The notes under the pieces were generated by a model that did no database searches, had not been told where the DNA came from, and saw only the letters and a program-made list of their open reading frames with translations. The translations under genes were made by a program, and so were the position numbers. This document shows positions 52,788 to 61,635 of a stretch of 64,000 nucleotides of DNA, in pieces. This stretch comes from Corynebacterium atypicum. Its GTDB lineage: Bacteria > Actinomycetota > Actinomycetes > Mycobacteriales > Mycobacteriaceae. The stretch is from NCBI RefSeq assembly GCF_000732945.1, contig NZ_CP008944.1, positions 1,479,784 to 1,543,783 on the forward strand. The letters run 5' to 3'. Position 1 is the stretch's first letter; every line of letters starts with the position of its first letter.

Positions 52788-55700
52788 TCAGTCACCTTCC
52801 TTCTCATCGCGCTGCGCGGACTCAGAGTCCTGTTCTGCTCGCTTTTCCGCCACCTTCTTGGCGGCCTTAGCACCGGCGGCCTGTTTAGCCTGGCCGCCCT
52901 TGGGCCCGTGCTGGCGTTTCTTGTTGGCGCCCGCCTTCTTCGGATCCTTACGCATGCCCGTATCGGTCTGCTGCGTCGTCGAGATCGTGTCTTCGCTGAG
53001 CGCATCGGCCTGGGCGGCCTCGAGCTCCGCCTCGCGGGAGACCAGCTTGTTGCCGGTGGCCGGGGTAAGTCCTGCGCGCTCCTGGTACTGCTGCACCATG
53101 ATGCGCATCGCACGCCCGCGCGGCCGGCGACCCGGACGGATGTCGCAGGCGCCCACCTTCGAAGCCTGGATCGACACGTTCGGATCCAGCGTGATGCCCA
53201 GCAGGTCGTTCGGCGCGTCGCCGGATACCGCAGCGGTATCCGAACGGCCGAAGTGATACGGCAGACCAACCTGGTGGTACTCCTTGCCGTTGACCTTCAA
53301 CGGCTGGATGCGCTCCGAGACCAGCACCCGCGCCTCGATGGCCGAACGCGGCGAGACGATCGTCGCCCAACCGCCGTTGACCAGACCGCGCTCTTCGGCA
53401 AGCTCCGGGGAAACCTCGCAGAACAACTCCGGCTGCAGCTCGGCCAAGAACGGCAGGCGGCGGCTCATCGCGCCCGAGGTGTAGTGCTCGGTCAACCGGT
53501 ACGTCGAGAAGACGTACGGGTAGACCCCGCTGCCAGGCTGGTCCGGCCCCGGTGCCGAAAGGTTCTTCTGGCCGGGGAACACCAGTCGCGTCGGAGACTG
53601 CTGCTGCGAATACAGGTAGTTGTGCACCGGAGATTCCTGCGGCTCGTAGTGCGTGGGCAACGGCCCATCCACCATGCCCGTCGGGGCGAAGAGCCAGCCT
53701 TTGCCGTCCGCCTGCATGATGAAGGCGTCGTCGCCAGCGACCGCTTTCGCGCCTACCGCGTCGGGCTCTGGGCGGTACTCCGGATCCAGCGTGGCCGGGA
53801 AGTCCGGAACATCCGGACCGACCCAGCGGCCGGCCTCCTTGTCCCACCAAATGTACTTCTTGCGCTCAGACCACGGCCGGCCGTGCGGGTCGGCGGAGGC
53901 GCGGTTGTAGAGCATCCGGCGGTTAGCCGGCCACACCCAACCCCACTCATTGGCCACGACGTCCTGATCCGAACCGGGCTTCTTCCACTTCGAGCGATTG
54001 ACGCCATCCGCGTAGACGCCGGCGTAGATCCAGCAGCCACCGGAGGTGCTGCCGTCAGCACGCATCTCAGTAAAGGTGGGCAGAAGTTCGCCGGCCTTGT
54101 CGCCAGAGGCGTAGTAGCCGTTGATCTCCTTGAGCACCTCGTCGGCGCTGATGTCGCCTTCTTCGTCCTCCTCGTAGTCCCAGGTCATATTAAGCAGGAG
54201 GTGATCGCGCGGATCGGTCGACCCGGCGAGCTTCTCCCTAATCTTCTTGCCCAGCTTGTAGAAGAAGTCCAGCTCGCTTTCGGCCTGTCCCGGCGGCTTG
54301 ACCGCTTGGAAGCGCCACTGCAGCATGCGCTGCGTCTGGGTGAACGTACCCGACTTCTCCACGTGGTTCGCCGCCGGCAGGTAGAAGACCTCGGTGGCGA
54401 TGTCCTCGGTGCGCAGCTGGCCCGACTTGATCTCCGGGGAGTCCTTCCAGAAAGTGGCCGTCTCGATCGGCTCGAAGTCGCGAACCACCAGCCACTTCAG
54501 GTGGCTCAACCCCATCCGTTGCAGGTGCCCGTGCGACTGAGCAACGGCCGGGTTCTGGCCAAAGACGATGTACCCGTCCACCTCGTCGCGGAGCATCTTC
54601 TGCAGCGTGTGGTAGGTCGAAGCCGGCCCGGTCAGCTTGGGTAGCTGCTCGTAGAGGAAGTTGTTCTCCGGCGTCGCGGCGTCGCCAAAGTAGGCTTTGA
54701 GCAGGCTGACCGCGTAGGCGTCGCCGATCTGCCAGAAGCCCTTCTGGTCCGGTGCGTTAACTTTCGCCAGATAGTCCTCGAGCGTGGGCTCCTCGGCCGT
54801 CGGCATCGGCAGGTACCCCGGCAGCAGGTTGAACAGCGTCGGGATGTCCGTCGAGCCCTGAATCGAGGCGTGCCCGCGCAGCGCCATGATGCCCGAGCCC
54901 GGACGACCGATGTTGCCGAGCAGCAACTGCAGGATCGCGCAGGTGCGAATGAACTGGGCGCCCAGCGTGTGCTGCGTCCAGCCCAGCGCATACGCGAAGC
55001 ACGTCGTGCGCTCCGGGTTGGAATTCTCCGTGATCGAACGCGCCAGGTACTCGAAGTCCGACTGCGAGATGCCACAGATCTTCTCCACCATCTCGGGCGT
55101 GTAGCGCGAGTAGTGGCGCTTGACAATCTGGAAGACCGACCGCGGATCCTGCAGCGTCTCGTCCCGCTCGACGTTCCACGAGCTGGCATTGTCGCCCAGG
55201 TCAGTGCGCTGCGAGTAGGCCCACGAGGAGTTGTCATACGTCCCGTTTTCCGGGTCGTATCCCGAGAAGATCCCGTCGAGATCCTCGGTGTCCTCGAAGT
55301 CCTCCGAGATCAGCGTCGCCGCATTGGTGTAGTGCAGCACGTACTCCCGGAAGTAGAGGTCATTGTCAATGACGTACTTGATCAGGGCACCGAGCAGCAC
55401 CACGTCAGTGCCGCCGCGAATCGCGATGTGCTTATCCGCCAGCGCCGACGTACGGGTAAACCGCGGGTCGACGTGGATGATGCGCGCACCACGCTTCTTA
55501 GCCTCGATCACCCACTGGAAGCCCACCGGGTGTGCCTCGGCCATATTCGAGCCTTGGAACACAATGCAGTCCGCATTGGCCATATCCTGCAGCGGTTGAG
55601 TAGCTCCGCCGCGTCCGAACGAGGATCCCAAACTGGGAACTGTGGCGGAGTGTCATATACGCGCCTGGTTTTCCAGTTGAATTGCCCCTGCGGCAGTAAA

Positions 55701-56219
55701 GAGCTTCTTGATCAGGTAGTTCTCTTCGTTATCCAGGGTCGCCCCGCCAAGCCCGGCAAGGCCTAGCGTCCGGTTAACCCGGCGGCCCTGTTCATCGATG
55801 TCCTGCCAGCCCTTCTTGCGGGCCTCGAGGAACCGATCGGCGATCATGTCGAGCGCCTCATCGCGATCCAGCTTCGTCCACTGGGTGGAGTGCGGGGCAC
55901 GGTAGAGGACGTCGGTCACCCGGGTCGAGGAGTTCACCAGCTGCTCGGAGGCAGAGCCCTTCGGGCAGAGCCGACCGCGCGAGATTGGCGAATCCGGATC
56001 ACCCTCGATCTGGATGACTTTTTCGTCCTTGACATAGACTCGTTGGCTACAGCCGACCGCGCAGTACGGGCACACGCTCTTGACCATCCGGTCGGCCTCA
56101 GAGATGCGCGGTTTAAGGTTCTTGGACTTCTCCGATTGGGTGGATCGGTCTCGCCCAAAAGGATCCTTCGCCCGCAACTGGCGGAATACCGGCCAGTCCA
56201 ACAAAGTCTTTTTACCCAT
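52788..56219 (-). CDS. fdhA: Formate dehydrogenase catalytic subunit, selenoprotein (Sec at codon 189)
   Basis: The frame from the ATG at 56219 runs to 52788 with one in-frame TGA at 55655-55653. Read as Sec it gives ENQARI-U-HSATVP and 1143 residues. Before it, CPYCAVGC and GRLCPKG form the 4Fe-4S site and molybdopterin domain start; after it come GSSFGRGGATQPLQDM, GSNMAEAHPVGFQW and HVDPRFTRTSALAD. Sec in this place coordinates molybdenum or tungsten in known formate dehydrogenases. No twin-arginine signal is present (N-terminus KKTLLDWPVFRQL), so the protein is probably cytoplasmic, anchored through the NrfD-like subunit. The last about 85 residues are Lys/Ala/Gln-rich with little conservation. 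Molybdenum cofactor genes and fdhD are not in the window. Confidence 0.95.
55604..55652 (-). promoter_or_regulatory. SECIS-like hairpin after the fdhA Sec codon
   Basis: Downstream of the UGA (counting +1 from the next base), a small stem UCCCA/UGGGA spans +15 to +27 (55638-55626) with the loop GUU at +20 to +22. An unpaired U opposite U follows below it (+14/+28). A second perfect 7-bp stem CUCCGCC/GGCGGAG (+3 to +9 with +43 to +49) can enclose it. In E. coli fdhF the SelB-contacting GGU loop lies at +19 to +21, so position and loop content agree. The pairing was found by eye only. Confidence 0.7.
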
Positions 56220-56343
56220 ACTTTCAAGATTAATGATTCGACCGCCAAAGGTCCATTCGGAGGCTCCGCATCACCGCAGGTTAGGACGCCCTTCCTACGT
56301 CGCCGGTCGGCACCGTCAGCCACCGCCGCCAGCCACCGCCCCC

Positions 56344-56426
56344 GCGAACCTCGACAGGAGTCGGGAGAAAGGACACGCTCGACGTCGAGAGGACCAGCCC
56401 ATCCGACCACGTCCTCTCGAGGTTCG
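56344..56426. repeat. Overlapping inverted repeats between the permease gene and fdhA
   Basis: Two 10-bp pairs share one arm region: CGAACCTCGA (56344-56353) pairs with TCGAGGTTCG (56417-56426), and TCGAGAGGAC (56385-56394) pairs with GTCCTCTCGA (56411-56420). The two foldings are mutually exclusive. The 251-bp region (56220-56470) has no gene and no U-run. Confidence 0.5.
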
Positions 56427-56470
56427 GCGGGAGGGAAATCCACCGAACCGGTGGAAAGGACAGACCGAGC

Positions 56471-57490
56471 CTAGAGCGCGCCGAAGAACGCCACACCCAC
56501 GATGATCGCGGCCGTCATTGCACTCACGAGCGCCAACGGCACGAAGCGCAGCACGAATCGACGCCCCCAGGCGCCGAGCTGCATCGCGATGAGCTTGATA
56601 TCCACCATCGGCCCCACGACGAGGAAGACCAGCTGGGCCACGGGCGAAACCTGCGTAAACGACGCCGCCACGAAAGCATCGGCCTCGGAGCACAGACTCA
56701 GCACCACGGCCAGGGCGGCCATCGACAGCACCGCCACCCACGGGTAGCGGTCGAGCGTCTCGAACCAGTCCGTGGGAACGACCACTTTGACCAGGGCCGC
56801 GATCATGGCGCCGGCGGCCAAGAATCCCCCGGCATTAGTCAGATCCGACACCGCCGAATCTCTAAACGCCTCCCAGCGCCGGCCGTGCCGATGCGCATGC
56901 AGCTCTACTGCCGGCATGTGGGCCTCGCCCCGCCAGGCCACCCACGCCCAGCCGACCAGGATCGCGGCCCCCGCGGAAGCGATCAGCCGGGCGATAACCA
57001 TCTGCGGATTACCCGCAAACGCCACCGCGGTAGACACGAGTACGACCGGGTTGATAGCAGGCGCTGCCAGCATGAAGGTCAGCGCCACCGCGGGCGCCAC
57101 GCCGCGGCGGATCAGGGACTGGCTCACTGGCACTGAGCCGCACTCGCAGCCGGGCAGGAAGAGACCGGCTCCAGCGGCGACTGGCACGGCCAGGTAGCTG
57201 CTTCGTGGGGAGAGGCGATGCAGCACCTCGTCGGTCACGAAGGCGGAAATAATCCCGGAGACGATCACTCCCAGTGCAAGGAACGGCATCGCCTGCACCG
57301 TGATCGCGACCGCGATAGCCGCCCACGGTTCTAGCACCCCGGAAAGCGGCAGAACCGGGCCGGCAACGTGCACCGCGCAGAGAAGAACCCCCACGATGGC
57401 CACCATGGCCACCGGGATCCACCACCAGTTGAGGCGCTGGCGCGTGGCCCTAGCTCCGGGCGGCGAAAAGCCGATGCGCTCCGAGTTCAC
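56471..57490 (-). CDS. YraQ/DUF318-family permease
   Basis: 339 residues from a GTG at 57490, overlapping the stop of the TIGR03943 gene (GTGA). The DUF318 signature GLFLPGCECGSVPVSQSLIRRG is clear (the CxC motif), with AMPFLALGVIVSGIISAF before it and VLSLCSEADAFVAASF, a second conserved Cys block, after. Eight to ten helices are likely. Family members are linked to metal or arsenical transport (ArsP relatives) or zinc-related uptake; the substrate is not known. It pairs with the gene upstream in many actinobacteria. Confidence 0.83.
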   Translation of the reverse strand: MNSERIGFSPPGARATRQRLNWWWIPVAMVAIVGVLLCAVHVAGPVLPLSGVLEPWAAIAVAITVQAMPFLALGVIVSGIISAFVTDEVLHRLSPRSSYLAVPVAAGAGLFLPGCECGSVPVSQSLIRRGVAPAVALTFMLAAPAINPVVLVSTAVAFAGNPQMVIARLIASAGAAILVGWAWVAWRGEAHMPAVELHAHRHGRRWEAFRDSAVSDLTNAGGFLAAGAMIAALVKVVVPTDWFETLDRYPWVAVLSMAALAVVLSLCSEADAFVAASFTQVSPVAQLVFLVVGPMVDIKLIAMQLGAWGRRFVLRFVPLALVSAMTAAIIVGVAFFGAL

Positions 57491-58290
57491 AGATACGGCC
57501 TCTCCGGCTGGGCGACCTGGTGCAGCTTTTCGACGACGAGGCGGGCCCGGTCCTGATCCCCCTCCGCCACGGTGCCGGTGACCTCGTACCACGCGTCGCT
57601 TTCCACCACGCCCGCGCGGGGCTTGGCCTGCCCGGGGCTTTCCGCACCTAACTGGCTACCATCAAGCAGCACCTGAAAGGGCAGCGCATCGGCAGCGCAG
57701 CAATAGATTTTGAATCGGGCCAGCATCGGCGGCTCGCCCGGGCCTCCGGCTACGCCAAAGCCGATGACCGCGACCCGCTTTCCGAGCAGCCTCCCCTTGT
57801 CGCCGAAGGAATATCGGTTGGCCAGGCTCTCCAGCGTGATCTCGTTGACCTCGGCGTCAAGGGGCGGGAAGGCGATCGTTCCGTCCGGGTTGCGGCCGGA
57901 CAGGGCGGTCGCGCGTTCGTGGCCCGGGTTCGCTTGCGCGCCGGACTGTGCTTTAATCATCCGCGCGCCGAGCGGGTCCGGCGCGGCGAGCGCGGCGATG
58001 AGGACCGGGACCAAGATGAGCCAACCAGCAGGGCGCATCGGGCGGTGCCGGTGCTCAGACGCCCCGGCCGTGGACTGCTCTGCGGCGATGACCGACCACG
58101 CGGCCAAGGCCAAGAAGGCCACCGAGGTCACCAGCATGATCGGCCGGAAGAACGGCTGGACGTAGTTGTTGAGCACGCCGGTGATGGCCAGCACTCCGAG
58201 CACGAGGCCCACCACGCCCAGGACCGTCGCGGCGTCGATAGTTTCGCGCAGGTAGCGATCAGGCCGCCTGGCCTGGGCTACCCCGACCAT
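57487..58290 (-). CDS. TIGR03943-family putative permease partner
   Basis: 267 residues from the ATG at 58290, preceded by AGGA at good spacing; an upstream GTG at 58371 lacks a ribosome-binding site. Two to three helices are followed by an extracytoplasmic domain with RFKIYCCAADALPFQVLLDG, the CCxAD motif of this family, and SDAWYEVTGTVAEG. It is a two-gene unit with the DUF318 permease. In several bacteria the pair is regulated by zinc or other metal repressors; no operator is obvious here. Confidence 0.82.
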   Translation of the reverse strand: MVGVAQARRPDRYLRETIDAATVLGVVGLVLGVLAITGVLNNYVQPFFRPIMLVTSVAFLALAAWSVIAAEQSTAGASEHRHRPMRPAGWLILVPVLIAALAAPDPLGARMIKAQSGAQANPGHERATALSGRNPDGTIAFPPLDAEVNEITLESLANRYSFGDKGRLLGKRVAVIGFGVAGGPGEPPMLARFKIYCCAADALPFQVLLDGSQLGAESPGQAKPRAGVVESDAWYEVTGTVAEGDQDRARLVVEKLHQVAQPERPYL

Positions 58291-58500
58291 CTCTTGGTCC
58301 TCGCCTAACGGTGCGGACCCCGCCGCGCGTTCCCCGGATAACGCACAGCGCGCGCGTTCGCCTTCCTTCACCCCGTTAAGGCTAGTTCCTCTGCCAGGTG
58401 CTGCTAGCGGCGCGGCCGCTGACGTGCGCGCATTCGCGCGCCGGCCGTGGCCTACCTGCGCCGGACGCCCAGGTGGGCGCCGAAAGCCCGGCGCATGTGC

Positions 58501-60099
58501 CTAACGCAGCCGATAGTCCAACTGTCCGTGTGTCGCGAGCAGGACGAATAGCTCTGCCTGCCGGGCCGGGTCGTTCAGGTCGAGACCCCGGCGCGCGGCC
58601 TGGTCGAGGCGGTGGCGCAGCGTGTGGCGGTGCACGCCGAGCAGTCCCGCCGCGCCGGTCATGGACCCGCCGGTAGCGACGTAGGCTCTGACTGCGCGGA
58701 ATATCTCGGGATCCGCGCCCTCGAACAGCGCGGTGACCTCAGCCAAGCGCAGCCTGGTCGCGCGCGCTATCTCGGGGTTTAAGGCCCAACCCAGCACTCC
58801 GCCGGGAGCGGGGAACTCCTCGCCCGGGCCCACCGTGCGCGCAGCACAGATGAGCTTTTCCACTAATTCTGCGCTACATTCGGCGACGTCGACGGGGCCC
58901 GAGCAGGCGGCCACCACAGGCCGCGCCGGACGCTGCGGTGGATTGCGGGAAAGCCCCAGCCACCAGCTAGACGCTTCTTTGTCTACGCGGATCCAGATAG
59001 CGCCTGGGGCAAGGTCGTGGACTTGCTCGCTACGTTCGGCTTCGGCCGCTATCAGCCATACCTTCTTCTCGCCCGCCCAGTCCATGAGCCGACGGCGGGC
59101 CTTGCCTATTCGCCCGGGGTCTGCGACCACGCAGCTGAGAGCCAGCTGACCGGTCGCAGCGCTCGGCACGGTAGCCATGAGAAAAATAGACGCCACGGCG
59201 GCGATGTTTTTCACCACCGCGCGCTTGTCGGCTTTTAGCGGCCTGGTCGCCGCGACGATAAGCTGCAGCTCGGCGCCGCCTGAGGCGCGGCGCAGCGGCT
59301 CGGCGAAGACGAAGATCCGATTTTCGCCGATCGACATGCTCCAGGCCCGCGGGTGAATGTGCAGCTGGTCTGTTACCGCGGCGCCAGTTCCCGGTGCGGC
59401 CTTCGGCGCAGACTCTGCGACGGCGTTGCAGGCCTGCTGCGATCCCGCAGGGTCGGTAGTGGTCACCACGCTGCCGTCGGCACGCGCGATGGCCGCGGAT
59501 ACCTCGAGTCTGGCGCAGATGAGGTCCAGCACTGTGCGTAGGGCACCCTCGGGCTTTCCGTCGCGGGGGCTGCGGAGCAACAGTTCCTCGGCTTCGGCCT
59601 GAACACGGGCCAGCGCGTCGTGGCGGCGCTGGGCCCGGTTCACGCGCTCGGTGGCTACCGCCTGGGTAACGGAGAGGAACGCCGTCTGCCGGGGGATCTT
59701 GAGCACCGGCAGGCCCCGCTTCGCCGCGGCGTCGAGAAGCTGCTGGGGGACCTCGTCAAACTCGAGGCCTTCCCCAAACCCCAGCGCCGCAACCTTGGCT
59801 GCGACCAGGTTATCGATGTACTCGGCAAAGCTCTCCGTCTTGGCGCTGAACCGCACCCCGACGGTGAGCACGAGGGAGCCCGCGGGCAGAAACTCGCCCG
59901 GATCAGCAAGCTCGCTGGATCCGACCTAGGTGAAAAACACGCTGGCTGGGTCTTTTCCGCAGCTTAACGCCAGCTCGCAGCCGAGGGCGCGCTGCGAGAT
60001 GAGCCAGTGCAGCGAGATGGGGAATGCGGTCTCCGGGTGAAGCGGCGCCTCACTACCCGCAGGCTGGGCCGAACGCGCCCGGATATCCATAGTGTCCAT
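58501..60099 (-). pseudogene. PucR-family transcriptional regulator (GabR-like) interrupted by a TAG codon
   Basis: From the ATG at 60099 the frame encodes 57 residues ending KDPASVFFT, then TAG (59928-59926), then VGSSELADPGEFLPAGSLVL and the rest of a PucR protein: ESFAEYIDNLVAAKVAALGFG, a GGDEF-like middle and a C-terminal HTH_30 with MTGAAGLLGVHRHTLRHRLDQ. In relatives the interrupted position is Trp (W-V-x-x-SEL-DP), so TGG to TAG is the simplest reading. A GTG at 59871 could start a product of 456 residues, but it would lack most of the N-terminal PucR domain. Divergent from gabT. In C. glutamicum a PucR-type GabR controls the gab genes. Confidence 0.8.
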
Positions 60100-60131
60100 A
60101 TCTTGAGCTTAATTTATCCATAATGTCCATT
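60085..60131. promoter_or_regulatory. Direct repeats between the regulator and gabT (candidate PucR/GabR operator)
   Basis: TATCCATAGTGTCCAT (60084-60099) and TATCCATAATGTCCAT (60115-60130) are identical at 15 of 16 positions and start 31 bp apart, three helical turns. Each contains two TCCAT half-sites. The first copy overlaps the two candidate start codons of the regulator gene. This fits a shared, autoregulatory control region; the binding protein is inferred. Confidence 0.55.
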
Positions 60132-60259
60132 GTCGCCAGGCTCAGAACGCCGCAATAATGACCCCCATCACATATTTCGGGCGCCCGGCGCAACTCCCCC
60201 AACGAGCTTTCCCAGGCAGCTCGAACTCTGGCAGAAGTGACAGTGGAAAGGACACGCTC

Positions 60260-61588
60260 GTGCAGGACTTCACCTACCCTATTGAGCAGACCCGCAGGAT
60301 CGACCCCGACGCAAGCCCCGGGCCCAGCAGCCAGGAGCTGGGACGGCGGCTCAAAAAGGCAACGCCGCGCGCGGTCACGCCAAACATGGAGTGTTTCATC
60401 AACGCCGCCAGCGGCGGGATTCTGCGCGATACAGACGGAAACCGCTTCATCGACCTCGCCTCGGGGATCGCCGTTACCTCAGTCGGGGCCTCGCACCCGA
60501 AGGTGGTGGCCGCGGTGCAGGACGCCGTGAGTCGCTTTACCCACACCAGCTTCATGATCAGCCCCTACGAGTCTTACGTCGCCGTGGCCGAAAAGCTCAA
60601 CCAGATCACCCCAGGCGAGCACGAGAAAACGACGGCGCTGTTCAACTCGGGCGCGGAGGCCGTAGAAAACGCGATCAAAATCGCACGCGCTGCTACCGGC
60701 AAAAAGGCCGTGGTCGCCTTCGACAACGCCTTCCACGGCCGCACCAACCTCACGATGGCGCTCACGGCAAAGGCCCACCCGTACAAGTCCGGCTTCGGCC
60801 CCTTCGCCGACGAGGTCTACCGGATGCCCACGTCCTATCCCCTACGCGACGCGCTCACCGGAAAGCAGGCAGCCGAGCGCGCCATTCGCGGCATCGACAA
60901 GCACGTAGGCGCCGAGAACCTCGCCGCACTGATCATCGAGCCCATCCCCGGCGAAGGCGGCTTCATCGTTCCCGCCGAGGGCTACCTCAACGAGCTCGAG
61001 AGCTGGGCTCGCGAAAACGGCGTCATCTTTATCGCCGACGAGATCCAATCCGGGCTCGCGCGCACCGGCCGGTGGTTCGCCTCCGATTGGTTCGGCATCA
61101 CCCCCGACATCATCACCACCGCCAAGGGCATCGCCGGCGGGATGCCGCTTTCCGCGGTGACCGGGCGCGCGGAGATCATGGATGCTTGCGCCCCAGGCAG
61201 CCTGGGCGGCACCTACGGCGGCAACCCGGTAGCCTGCGCCGCCGCGCTCGCCGCGTTGAGCGCGATGGAAGAGGAAGGTTTGGCCGCCCGCGCGCTAGAG
61301 ATCGAAGAGGTCATCCGCCAAGAGCTGGCGGCGATCCCCGAAGGCATCGCAGAGATTCGCGGCCACGGAGCCATGATGGCCATCGAGATTGTCGACGCCG
61401 CGGGCGCCCCGGATCCCGCGCGCACTTCAGCCATCGCCGCGGCCTGCAAAAAGGCCGGCGTTCTGGTGCTCACCTGCGGGCTAGACGGCAACGTCGTCCG
61501 GCTGTTGCCGCCGCTGGTGATCAACCAGGCAACGCTGAAAGACGGCCTCGGCGTCCTCGTCCAGGCCTTCGCCCAGACCAGGCCCTAA
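60260..61588 (+). CDS. gabT: 4-aminobutyrate aminotransferase
   Basis: 442 residues from a GTG at 60260 with AAAGGA upstream. Class III aminotransferase features are FIDLASGIAVTSVGASHPKV, ALFNSGAEAVENAIKIARA, VVAFDNAFHGRTNLTMALT and IADEIQSGLARTGRWFAS. The PLP lysine is in TTAKGIAGGMPLSAV. It converts GABA and 2-oxoglutarate to succinate semialdehyde and glutamate. Downstream is the putrescine oxidase gene, which would feed the pathway through 4-aminobutanal. No gabD or gabP lies in the window. Confidence 0.94.
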   Translation: MQDFTYPIEQTRRIDPDASPGPSSQELGRRLKKATPRAVTPNMECFINAASGGILRDTDGNRFIDLASGIAVTSVGASHPKVVAAVQDAVSRFTHTSFMISPYESYVAVAEKLNQITPGEHEKTTALFNSGAEAVENAIKIARAATGKKAVVAFDNAFHGRTNLTMALTAKAHPYKSGFGPFADEVYRMPTSYPLRDALTGKQAAERAIRGIDKHVGAENLAALIIEPIPGEGGFIVPAEGYLNELESWARENGVIFIADEIQSGLARTGRWFASDWFGITPDIITTAKGIAGGMPLSAVTGRAEIMDACAPGSLGGTYGGNPVACAAALAALSAMEEEGLAARALEIEEVIRQELAAIPEGIAEIRGHGAMMAIEIVDAAGAPDPARTSAIAAACKKAGVLVLTCGLDGNVVRLLPPLVINQATLKDGLGVLVQAFAQTRP

Positions 61589-61635
61589 CGAACAATCCCA
61601 CCTACCCCAACTACCCAATTCCAAGGATTCACCTC

